This document shows positions 1 to 6,431 of a DNA stretch of 8,229 nt, one piece after another. This DNA comes from Methanosarcinales archaeon. GTDB lineage: Archaea > Halobacteriota > Methanosarcinia > Methanosarcinales > Methanogasteraceae. Under the pieces are notes generated by a model that saw nothing but the letters and a program-made list of their open reading frames with translations, ran no database searches and was not told the origin of the DNA. The first letter of the stretch is position 1, and every line of letters begins with the position of its first letter. The position numbers and the translations under genes were made by a program. The stretch is from positions 1 through 8,229 of the forward strand of contig DAOUXE010000036.1 in assembly GCA_030666765.1 (NCBI GenBank), given 5' to 3'.

Positions 1-166
1 TGACATGCAGGCGCTCGCGAACAACTTGATCATCGCATTCGGCACGACTGTTCTTGGAATCTGTGCAGGCGGGGTCGGGTATGTGGTCGTGACGATCCGG
101 AGCAGATGGTATGATCAGGATATGAGCGATATCGAATATCTGACAGAAATATTGTATGGAAATTAA
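1..166 (+). CDS. 3' end of a probable MotA/TolQ/ExbB-family proton-channel protein (partial)
   Basis: This is the tail of a gene that begins before the window; the open frame runs from base 2 to a TAA at 164-166 and gives 54 residues. It reads as one hydrophobic helix rich in Gly, Ala and Thr (LIIAFGTTVLGICAGGVGYV), then a basic stretch (TIRSRW) and an acidic tail (YDQDMSDIEYLTEILYGN). A Thr-bearing last helix followed by a charged cytoplasmic tail is typical of MotA/TolQ/ExbB proteins, which form a proton-conducting pore that powers distant transport steps. The gene ends 13 bases before the PGF-CTERM protein gene and so probably shares its transcript. In anaerobic haem and cobalt-tetrapyrrole loci, ExbB-like proteins are known beside CobN-like chelatases and binding proteins, which fits the genes downstream. 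Family assignment rests on only the last 54 residues, so it is moderate at best; another small membrane protein is possible. Confidence 0.5.
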   Translation, partial: DMQALANNLIIAFGTTVLGICAGGVGYVVVTIRSRWYDQDMSDIEYLTEILYGN

Positions 167-169
167 TAT

Positions 170-173
170 AGGT
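170..173 (+). promoter_or_regulatory. Weak Shine-Dalgarno site for the PGF-CTERM gene
   Basis: AGGT lies 6 bases before the ATG at 180 in an otherwise AT-only spacer. It matches four bases of the archaeal GGAGGTGAT consensus, so the site is weak. The next gene's site is much stronger. Confidence 0.3.
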
Positions 174-179
174 ATATAA

Positions 180-713
180 ATGAAACTATGTATAGCACTA
201 TTGCTTGCAATGATTGTGTTGCAAGCGCCAGGTCTGTGTGACACGAACAACACTGATAACACTGATAACATTGCCAACACCGATAACACCGGAGTTGACC
301 GTGCGATCTTGGAGGTTGCACCAGACGAGTTTGATGTGACGCTAATCCTTGACAACATCACGATCTGTGGGATCGCAGAAATGCTTCCTATTGGTCTGAC
401 GTTCGTCAGCACAACGCATCCTGACGAGAAGGTTCGGGTCTCAGGACAGAATATCTCGTTTGCAGTCATCAATGAGACCATGGTCACGTATCGTGTCAGG
501 TCATCAACCCCCGGTTCCGGTACTCCGGAGATCACAGGAATCTGGATCGACCTCTTGAGCGATTCCGAAGGTGCTGTCGGTGGCGGTGCTGCGCCGCAGT
601 TTTTGGAACGGCCGATGACGGACACGGAAGCTGTGCAACCGAATACACCCGGATTTGGGGCATGGGTACTGGTCGCGATGATGTTTGTGGCATATCTCTA
701 TGTACGGAGGTAG
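180..713 (+). CDS. Secreted small beta-sandwich surface protein with PGF-CTERM anchor
   Basis: The 177-residue protein has a hydrophobic signal peptide at about residues 1-20, an Asn/Thr/Asp-rich linker (22-37), and one compact beta-rich domain (about 41-127) containing EMLPIGLTFVSTT and VSGQNISFAVINETMVTYRV. A Gly-rich and acidic linker (131-155) follows, then a C-terminal PGF motif (157-159), a hydrophobic helix (160-174) and a basic VRR end. That tail is the PGF-CTERM layout, which in euryarchaea is recognised by archaeosortase A for cleavage and membrane attachment at the cell surface. The beta domain resembles the 'LP-x-GF-x-Y/F-V' repeat seen in methanogen surface proteins. Four N-glycosylation sequons are visible (N23, N59, N91, N98). 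The gene sits between an ExbB-like gene and four binding-protein genes, so a role in displaying or docking those proteins is inferred. The exact function is unknown. Confidence 0.8.
   Translation: MKLCIALLLAMIVLQAPGLCDTNNTDNTDNIANTDNTGVDRAILEVAPDEFDVTLILDNITICGIAEMLPIGLTFVSTTHPDEKVRVSGQNISFAVINETMVTYRVRSSTPGSGTPEITGIWIDLLSDSEGAVGGGAAPQFLERPMTDTEAVQPNTPGFGAWVLVAMMFVAYLYVRR
246..290 (+). repeat. Degenerate 9-base tandem repeat coding for Asn-Thr-Asp
   Basis: Within the PGF-CTERM gene, AACACTGAT-like units recur about four and a half times (NTD, NTD, NIA, NTD, NT). They encode the flexible linker directly after the signal peptide. In-frame repeats of this kind can change copy number without breaking the frame. 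Confidence 0.7.
706..711 (+). promoter_or_regulatory. Strong Shine-Dalgarno site for the first binding-protein gene
   Basis: GGAGGT overlaps the last codons and the stop (TAG 711-713) of the PGF-CTERM gene and lies 8 bases before the ATG at 720. This fixes the start of the downstream gene and indicates translation from a shared mRNA. Confidence 0.7.
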
Positions 714-719
714 ACTTCG

Positions 720-1874
720 ATGAAACCGGGGATCTTCGCCGTTCTGGTGCTGATGCTCACCGTGACGCTGTCACCGCCTGCTTGCGCCCTTGCCACAGGA
801 GACATTGATGGAGATCGAACTGTGTCAGAGGCAGAACTAACAGCTCTGATCCTCGAGTATCTTGATGCGTCTCCTGGTGATTCCTTAAATATCGGACTGT
901 CCGATCTTAGGTCCGCATCCCACATCCATGCCTATTATCCGCGGACGATTTCGGATTCAAACGGAGATAAGGTGACCATTTACACGCCGGTACGACGCAT
1001 CGTGGCACTCACCAGCGACTGCGCAGAGGTTATACGGTCGCTTGGAGCGACGGATGGGGTGGTCGGGGTCAGCACAGGAATCGCTGAGGATGACTTTTTC
1101 TCTGAGTTTGAGGAGGTTCAGACCGTAGGGAAATGGAACAGTCCTGACTGCGAAGTGCTCCTTGCTCTTGATCCGGATGTTGTACTTGCGTATGGCAAAT
1201 GGCCCGGGAAAGATAAACTTGAGGCGAAACTCGGCGGGACTGACATCGCCGTGATCAGGCTTAACCTGTACATCCCTGAAAACATGACTGACGATGTGCA
1301 GAAACTCGGAATCGTTCTGGAGCAGGAGGAGAAGGCGCGAGAACTGATCGACTTCTACCAGCACCATACTGATCTGATCAGTGAGCGTGTCGAAGACCTT
1401 CCCACAGAAGATCGGCAGAGTATATACCTTGAATGCTATTCCGACTTTAAAACAGTGTCCGCAGGCTCCGGTGGAGACTCGATGTGCGTGATGGCTGGCG
1501 GGAGAAACATCGCAAGCGGCTTGATAGGCGCGTACCCAAAGATAGACTCTGAATGGGTGATCGCACAGAATCCGGATGTCTTGGTCAGGGCAGCATCTAC
1601 CAGTTATGATAATACCTCTGAGCCTGAAGCGATCTTATGTGACATCATGAGCCGCCCGGGATGGGCGGGCATGGATGCAGTGAAAGGTAGGCGGGTTCAC
1701 CTGCTCACATCAGACATCTACACAGGACCCAGATACATCATCGGTGTCACGTATATGGCAAAGTGGCTATATCCTGACACTTTTGAAGACCTCGACCCCT
1801 CTAACATTCACAGGGAGTATCTCGAGCGGTTCCAGGGCATGGGGATTCCGGATAACATCTTTGTGTATCCATAA
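720..1874 (+). CDS. Secreted metal-chelate-binding protein 1, dockerin-like EF-hand plus TroA-type fold
   Basis: The 384-residue protein has a signal peptide with a likely type I cleavage site (ACA-L or ALA-T, residues 23-25). A single EF-hand loop follows at 28-39, with D28, D30, D32, T34, S36 and E39 at calcium positions 1, 3, 5, 7, 9 and 12, then ALILEYLD. A conserved linker (HIHAYYPRTI, 68-77) leads into the helical-backbone binding fold: TIYTPVRRIVAL, LGATDGVVGVS, LALDPDVVLAYG, MAGGRNIASGL (258-268), EWVIAQNPDVLV and a C-terminal YMAKWLYPDTFEDLDP block. This architecture is that of receptors for ABC importers of iron complexes, haem or cobalamin; the ligand is not readable. There is no C-terminal anchor and no good lipobox, so retention may depend on the EF-hand module. 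It starts 6 bases after the PGF-CTERM gene. Its closest sibling by loop pattern (RPGW segment, short C-terminus) is the fourth copy. Confidence 0.85.
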   Translation: MKPGIFAVLVLMLTVTLSPPACALATGDIDGDRTVSEAELTALILEYLDASPGDSLNIGLSDLRSASHIHAYYPRTISDSNGDKVTIYTPVRRIVALTSDCAEVIRSLGATDGVVGVSTGIAEDDFFSEFEEVQTVGKWNSPDCEVLLALDPDVVLAYGKWPGKDKLEAKLGGTDIAVIRLNLYIPENMTDDVQKLGIVLEQEEKARELIDFYQHHTDLISERVEDLPTEDRQSIYLECYSDFKTVSAGSGGDSMCVMAGGRNIASGLIGAYPKIDSEWVIAQNPDVLVRAASTSYDNTSEPEAILCDIMSRPGWAGMDAVKGRRVHLLTSDIYTGPRYIIGVTYMAKWLYPDTFEDLDPSNIHREYLERFQGMGIPDNIFVYP

Positions 1875-3071
1875 ATGAACCGAAGAGTAGTATTTGGTTT
1901 TATTCTCCTGCTGGTCGCATGTCCGGTATATGCACAGGTCACAGGAGACATCGACAGAGACGGGACTGTATCAGAAGCGGAGCTTGGCAGTCTGATCCTT
2001 GGTTATCTCGACGGCTCTGGCGATGTGGGGCTGGACGGTCTGAGAGAGTCTGCGCACATCCACCAGTATTACCCGAGAACGATCATCGACGACTCAGCAG
2101 AGCCTGCGACTGTCACGATCTACAAACCAGTGAAGCGCATCATCGTTCTCCACTCGAACGGCGTGGAAATCCTAAGAACGCTTGATTCGTCAGATAAGAT
2201 CATCGGCATCTCAAAACACACCGCAGATTGTTCTGATTTTTTTCCACAGATCAGCCGGTTGCCGATGGTAGGATCGATGACATCTCCAGACGTCGAGATG
2301 ATCATCAGTCTGGACCCGGATGTCGTGATCGCTTACGGTAGCCACTTCACACGATGGAGCGAGGAACTTGAGAAGAAACTGCACGGCATCGACATCACAC
2401 TGATCCGCCTCGACTGCTACAAACCCGAAACCATGATCGATGATGTGAGAAAACTTGGATACATCATCGAGAGAGAAAGTGAGGCGGAAGAGTTCGCTCT
2501 GTGGTACCTTGGATATCTTGATGTGATCGATGGCAGGATCAGTGATCTAAGGGATGATGAGAAGCCGCGGGTGTATATCGAGGGTTATGAGGACTACAAG
2601 ACTTATGGTACTGGGAGCGGCGCCGACCAACTTGTCGAGATGGCTGGCGGAAGGAACATCGCAGCAGGTCTCAGCGGATCATATCCGAAGGTCGATCCTG
2701 AGTGGGTCGTGGTGCGGAACCCTGATACAATCGTAAAAGTCGTTGGCACCTCGACAGGTGCATTATGCGGCTACGGCACAGACGACCCGGGTGAGATGTG
2801 CGCGCTTCGTGATGAGCTCATGAACCGTCCTGAACTTGCTGATATGGAGGCTGTGCGGAGCGGGCGGGTATATCTGATCTGTGCCAGCGGCACGTGGACT
2901 AACCCGAAGTACTTGATCGGTCTTTCATACCTGGCAGGGTGGTTTCATCCCGATTTATTCGAGGATATGGACCCGGAGGCGATCCATCAGGAGTATCTGA
3001 GTGAGTTTCAGGGGTTGAATTACAATTCAAGTGAGCACGGGGTGTTTGTGTATCAGGAGGGTGACAGATGA
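1875..3071 (+). CDS. Secreted metal-chelate-binding protein 2, dockerin-like EF-hand plus TroA-type fold
   Basis: This is the second of four paralogues, 398 residues. The signal peptide ends in VYA-Q (20/21), although LVAC (13-16) also reads as a possible lipobox, so lipid attachment cannot be excluded. The EF-hand loop spans D25-E36 (D25, D27, D29, T31, S33, E36) and is followed by LILGYLDGS. The linker HIHQYYPRTI (61-70) is conserved with the other copies. Binding-fold landmarks are TIYKPVKRIIVL, SSDKIIGIS, SLDPDVVIAYG, EMAGGRNIAAGL (255-265) and YLAGWFHPDLFEDMDP. The segment at about 300-325 (DDPGEMCALRDELMNRPELAD) and the C-terminal SEHGVFVY block are shared with copy 3, its nearest relative here. 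The ATG abuts the previous TAA with no gap and no visible Shine-Dalgarno site, so reinitiation by terminating ribosomes is likely. The role is inferred to be capture of an iron, haem or corrinoid-type chelate. Confidence 0.85.
   Translation: MNRRVVFGFILLLVACPVYAQVTGDIDRDGTVSEAELGSLILGYLDGSGDVGLDGLRESAHIHQYYPRTIIDDSAEPATVTIYKPVKRIIVLHSNGVEILRTLDSSDKIIGISKHTADCSDFFPQISRLPMVGSMTSPDVEMIISLDPDVVIAYGSHFTRWSEELEKKLHGIDITLIRLDCYKPETMIDDVRKLGYIIERESEAEEFALWYLGYLDVIDGRISDLRDDEKPRVYIEGYEDYKTYGTGSGADQLVEMAGGRNIAAGLSGSYPKVDPEWVVVRNPDTIVKVVGTSTGALCGYGTDDPGEMCALRDELMNRPELADMEAVRSGRVYLICASGTWTNPKYLIGLSYLAGWFHPDLFEDMDPEAIHQEYLSEFQGLNYNSSEHGVFVYQEGDR
3030..3052 (+). repeat. 23-base direct repeat, left copy (3' end of binding protein 2)
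   Basis: The stretch encoding SEHGVFVY matches 22 of 23 bases with 4226-4248. It is the most obvious short stretch of near-identity noticed between the tandem paralogues and marks copies 2 and 3 as the most recently related pair or as a conversion tract. Confidence 0.7.
3055..3060 (+). promoter_or_regulatory. Shine-Dalgarno site for the third binding-protein gene
   Basis: AGGAGG lies inside the end of the preceding coding region, 7 bases before the ATG at 3068. The two genes overlap by four bases (ATGA), so translation is probably coupled. Confidence 0.65.
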
Positions 3072-4267
3072 AGAACGATGTGTACTGCAGGGCGGTACTT
3101 TTTGCAATTCTGATCGCGCTCTGCTGTACGCATGTTGCTGCAGAGGATACTGTTCCAGGTGACCTTGATGGGGACAAAATCGTATCAGAGACCGAACTTT
3201 GCACCGCCATCCTGACATATCTCGATGGATCTTCCGAGCATCCTCTACCGGCTGAACTGAGAGCGGCATCCCGCATTCATGCATATTATCCGAGAACGAT
3301 CGTCTGCGCAGATGGCATGGCGGTGACTACATATAAGCCAATCGAGCGGATCATCGCACTCTCTGATCCGCAGGCAGATGCGATCAGAGTGCTCGGGGCA
3401 GAGGATCGCGTGACTGGTGTGAGCAGTGGTATCGCAGCGGAAACGATGCTTCTGCCGGTGATGTACAGAAAGCCGGTGGTCGGAACAAGTGCCAAACCGG
3501 ATCCTGAGGCGATACTTGCGTTGAAACCCGATATTGTCATCACGTACAGGACATGGAATATCGGGCTTGAAGATAAGATCGAACCTGATGTCAGGGTGGT
3601 GCGTCTCGATTTCACAGACCCGGATAACCTGACTGAGGATATGAGAAAACTCGGATACCTGCTGGAAGAGGAGGCGCGGGCAGAGGAGTTTATCGAATGG
3701 CACAATGGTTACATGAGTGTGATCAAGAACCGGACAGAATTAATTCCGAATACGGACAAGCCGAAGGTATATATGGAGTTATATCCAAATATCTGGAGAT
3801 ATAAAACGTTTAGCAAGAATTCCTCAGGAGATAGACAGTGCACCATCGCTGGTGGTATCAACATCGCGAGCGACCTGTTCGAAGGATCTCCCACCCTTGA
3901 TCCTGAGTGGGTACTGGAACAGAACCCGGATGTTATCATCCAGGTCGTGACGAGCAAGCTTCCATCCGGCTACGATTGCGATGACCCTGCCGGGATGAAG
4001 CGAATGCGGGATGAACTCACCTCCCGCCCTGAACTTGCAGACGTCTCTGCGGTGGAAAACGAGAGAGTGCACGTGGTTGCATCAGATATCAGATGTGGGA
4101 TGCAGCAGGTGGTAAGCATAGCGTACTTTGCAAAGTGGTTCCATCCGGACATCTTCGAGGATATGGATCCGCAGACGATCCGGCAGGAATACCTGGAGCG
4201 GTTCCAGCGCATCGATTTCAATATGAGTGAACACGGGGTGTTTGTGTACCCGGAGATGGAACGATGA
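3068..4267 (+). CDS. Secreted metal-chelate-binding protein 3, dockerin-like EF-hand plus TroA-type fold
   Basis: This third paralogue is 399 residues long, starts by a 4-base ATGA overlap and ends with another. A signal peptide ends near HVAA-E (25/26). The EF-hand loop runs D32-E43 (D32, D34, D36, I38, S40, E43) and is followed by YLDGSS. The linker is RIHAYYPRTI (69-78), where the first His of the HIH motif is Arg. Binding-fold landmarks are TTYKPIERIIAL, AEDRVTGVS, LKPDIVITYR, IAGGINIASDL (260-270), EWVLEQNPDVII and YFAKWFHPDIFEDMDP. It is the most divergent in the expected ligand loops. The acidic residue after the first strand is Asp in DPQAD, where the others have Glu. The mid-domain segment reads KTFSKNSSGDRQC, and the proline-tyrosine pair before the last helix is replaced by CGMQQVV (343-349). 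A shifted ligand preference is inferred. It is closest to copy 2. Confidence 0.85.
   Translation: MKNDVYCRAVLFAILIALCCTHVAAEDTVPGDLDGDKIVSETELCTAILTYLDGSSEHPLPAELRAASRIHAYYPRTIVCADGMAVTTYKPIERIIALSDPQADAIRVLGAEDRVTGVSSGIAAETMLLPVMYRKPVVGTSAKPDPEAILALKPDIVITYRTWNIGLEDKIEPDVRVVRLDFTDPDNLTEDMRKLGYLLEEEARAEEFIEWHNGYMSVIKNRTELIPNTDKPKVYMELYPNIWRYKTFSKNSSGDRQCTIAGGINIASDLFEGSPTLDPEWVLEQNPDVIIQVVTSKLPSGYDCDDPAGMKRMRDELTSRPELADVSAVENERVHVVASDIRCGMQQVVSIAYFAKWFHPDIFEDMDPQTIRQEYLERFQRIDFNMSEHGVFVYPEMER
4226..4248 (+). repeat. 23-base direct repeat, right copy (3' end of binding protein 3)
   Basis: Partner of 3030-3052, with one G-to-A difference. Both copies sit at the same place relative to the gene end, just before the Shine-Dalgarno site of the following gene. 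Confidence 0.7.
4252..4255 (+). promoter_or_regulatory. Shine-Dalgarno site for the fourth binding-protein gene
   Basis: GGAG lies 8 bases before the ATG at 4264, inside the end of copy 3. The start codon overlaps the preceding stop (ATGA), which supports coupled translation. Confidence 0.5.
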
Positions 4268-5454
4268 AGAGGATACAGTCCGCGCTTCTGATACTGCTTC
4301 TTCTTGCGTCATGCCTGCCAGCATCCGCACAAGGTATGGGGATCCCAGGCGACACGGATCACGACATGATCGTATCAGAACCAGAACTCGGCAGTTTGAT
4401 TCTCGCATATCTTGACGGCTCTGCACACACCAAACCTGATGACCTGAGAGACGCTGCGCATATCCATGTACAATACCCAAGAACGATCACAGATTCAATC
4501 GGACAGAACATCACAATATACAGACCGGTGAAGCGGATAATCGCACTCGGAAGCTACCGCACAGAAGCCGTCAAGATCCTTGGGGCAAGCGAGCGGATAG
4601 TTGGCATATCAGATGATATACTGAAATACGACTACTACTATCCGGAACTTCTTGAAAAACCAACAGTCGGAACATGGAGCAAACCCGATCCTGAAGCGAT
4701 TGTCAGCTTAAGTCCTGACATAGTCATCACATCCGCACACAGTGAGCGGGTTTTGCAACTGCGAGAGAAACTCGTTCCTGCTGGCATCACGGTGATTGGG
4801 ATGGATTTTTATAGAGATTATCTCTTAAAATCTGAAATGGCTAAACTTGGACATATTCTCGGCAGGAGTGACGATGCACGGGCATACATCGACTGGCGGG
4901 AGGGTTATGAGATACCAATTGCTGAGTTTGTGGATGGGCTTGCAGAGGATGATAAGCCGCGGGTATTGCTGGAATGGGGGGGCAGCAACAGCCCGACAGT
5001 GATTATGAGTCAGGGCGAAGGTAGCAGTGCGGGTTATGTCTGTGCCGCTGCTGGTGGGCGCAATATATGCGCTCATCTCACACAATATCCGAAGGTGGAC
5101 AGTGAGTGGATACTGAAAACAGATCCCGATATAATAGTCAAATGTGTGTCGACAGGTCCGATCATGGAGAGATGGGGATGGCAGAGCACAGATGAGCCAG
5201 AACGATTGATTAATGATATCATCGAGACCCGTCCGGGATGGGATGAATTATCCGCGGTAACGAATGGCAGCGTTTACCTGTACAGTTCTGAAATTGCATG
5301 GGGACCTGATAGCATCGTTGGGCGTGCTTACTTTGTCAACTGGTTCCATCCGCAGTTTGATGTTGATCCGGAAGAGGTTTACAGAGAGTATCTTGAACGT
5401 TTCATGGGTGTAAAATACCCAGGTGACATGATATTCGCATATCCACCGAGGTGA
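4264..5454 (+). CDS. Secreted metal-chelate-binding protein 4, dockerin-like EF-hand plus TroA-type fold
   Basis: The fourth paralogue has 396 residues. The signal peptide carries both a lipobox-like LASC (14-17) and a type I site (ASA-Q, 22/23). The EF-hand loop spans D30-E41 (D30, D32, D34, I36, S38, E41) and is followed by LILAYLDGS. The linker HIHVQYPRTI (66-75) replaces the first Tyr of the usual YYPRTI with Gln. Binding-fold landmarks are TIYRPVKRIIAL, GASERIVGIS, SLSPDIVITSA, AAAGGRNICAHL (261-272), EWILKTDPDIIVK and YFVNWFHPQFDVDP. The ligand-side loop KYDYYYPELL (121-130) is unusually Tyr-rich. The ETRPGWDEL segment and the short C-terminus ending in FAYPPR group it with copy 1 rather than with its neighbour. 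The inferred role is capture of a metal chelate for the membrane proteins encoded on either side. No permease or ATPase gene of an ABC importer follows it. Confidence 0.85.
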   Translation: MKRIQSALLILLLLASCLPASAQGMGIPGDTDHDMIVSEPELGSLILAYLDGSAHTKPDDLRDAAHIHVQYPRTITDSIGQNITIYRPVKRIIALGSYRTEAVKILGASERIVGISDDILKYDYYYPELLEKPTVGTWSKPDPEAIVSLSPDIVITSAHSERVLQLREKLVPAGITVIGMDFYRDYLLKSEMAKLGHILGRSDDARAYIDWREGYEIPIAEFVDGLAEDDKPRVLLEWGGSNSPTVIMSQGEGSSAGYVCAAAGGRNICAHLTQYPKVDSEWILKTDPDIIVKCVSTGPIMERWGWQSTDEPERLINDIIETRPGWDELSAVTNGSVYLYSSEIAWGPDSIVGRAYFVNWFHPQFDVDPEEVYREYLERFMGVKYPGDMIFAYPPR

Positions 5455-5455
5455 T
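5448..5455 (+). promoter_or_regulatory. Near-perfect Shine-Dalgarno site that decides the start of the Gate protein
   Basis: GAGGTGAT matches eight bases of the archaeal GGAGGTGAT consensus and overlaps the previous stop codon (5452-5454). The possible starts GTG 5451 and ATG 5454 lie within the site itself, so the ATG at 5460 is the sensible start. Confidence 0.7.
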
Positions 5456-5459
5456 GATA

Positions 5460-6431
5460 ATGATATATACTTCATTAATATATGCAGTCCATTATGTGGT
5501 AAAGATCGCTCCGGTTATAGCGATCGGCATCCTTGTAACAAACTATGCAGTCAACATCGGGCTGATGAGAAAGTTCGACAGACTGGTTCTCCCGATCTCA
5601 AAGAGGGCGAACATCTCCGGAGTATCGGCGCTCTCGGTTGTGACGAGCATGTTCAGCGCCACTGCCGCTTATTCCATGCTATCGGAGGAACTGACTGCAA
5701 AAAGGGTTTCCGAGCGGGAAGTCATCGCGACAACCCTGATTGGTTCCTTTCCTGGCATTCTCTCCCATCTGTTCACGTATTTCCTGCCTGTGGTGATCCC
5801 GATTCTCGGATTTACGACCGGCATGATCTATATCTGCCTTCGTGGACTTGTTGCACTCATAAAGACGTGTTTCGGGTTCGTTCTTGCACGGATATGGTTG
5901 GGCGGGGACGCGTTTCTCCCGGACGGATCATCCGCACATCATCAGGCGTATAAGCCCGACAATGGTTCAGTCAGTGGTAACCGCAGCAGCGCATGGAACA
6001 AAAGTGTTAAAACCACATACAGGATGCTTAGGAGGATCGTGCCGGTGATGTTTGTAACCCTGTTTCTGGTAGCGCTTCTGATGGAGCGCGGCGTCTTTCA
6101 GGCTGTGTCTGGAATCATAGAACCGGTTACGAATATTTTAGGGCTCGAAAGTGAGGTCGCGCTGGTCAGTGCGACTGAAATCCTGAACACATATTCCGGA
6201 TTGGTTCTTGCCGGCAGCTTCTTTGATGCCAGTGTGCTATCAACAAAGGGAGTGCTGATCGCCTTGATGCTTGGTAATGTGATATCGTTCTCGGCACGAT
6301 TTGCAAAGCACTCGCTGCCACTGCACGTATCACTCTTTGGTCCAAAGCTCGGGAGTAAGATCGTTGCGATCAATGGAGCGGCGACGCTTGTTCTGGATAT
6401 TGTGATAATAATTGCACTTATATTAATATAA
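5460..6431 (+). CDS. Polytopic membrane protein with two Gate ('nucleoside recognition') halves
   Basis: Starting at ATG 5460 the protein has 323 residues; longer starts at 5451 or 5454 fall inside the ribosome-binding site. Hydrophobic helices occur at about residues 4-30, 54-75, 88-128, 131-147, 193-210, 234-256, 264-285 and 302-323. Two halves look like diverged copies. LVLPISKRANISGVSALSVV is followed by SATAAYSMLSEELTAKRVS in the first; GIIEPVTNILGLESEVALVS is followed by STKGVLIALMLGNVISFSAR in the second. They are joined by a polar loop (about 148-190) rich in Ser, His and Asn. This layout fits the archaeal Gate or nucleoside-recognition membrane proteins related to the gating part of FeoB and to SpmA/SpmB-like proteins. 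The family name does not prove a nucleoside substrate. As the last gene of the binding-protein operon it is a candidate membrane component for the captured ligand or metal; that is inference. Confidence 0.75.
   Translation: MIYTSLIYAVHYVVKIAPVIAIGILVTNYAVNIGLMRKFDRLVLPISKRANISGVSALSVVTSMFSATAAYSMLSEELTAKRVSEREVIATTLIGSFPGILSHLFTYFLPVVIPILGFTTGMIYICLRGLVALIKTCFGFVLARIWLGGDAFLPDGSSAHHQAYKPDNGSVSGNRSSAWNKSVKTTYRMLRRIVPVMFVTLFLVALLMERGVFQAVSGIIEPVTNILGLESEVALVSATEILNTYSGLVLAGSFFDASVLSTKGVLIALMLGNVISFSARFAKHSLPLHVSLFGPKLGSKIVAINGAATLVLDIVIIIALILI

Noticed and set aside
1917..1925. Lipobox in binding protein 2 (LVAC) as a firm lipoprotein call
   Set aside because: A standard type I cleavage site (VYA-Q) follows immediately, and copies 1 and 3 lack a credible lipobox, so the motif is noted only as a possibility.
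720..5454. Tandem similarity as a possible CRISPR or phage repeat array
   Set aside because: The repetition is of about 1.2 kb coding units with diverged sequence and intact frames; it is a gene family, with no short spaced repeats.
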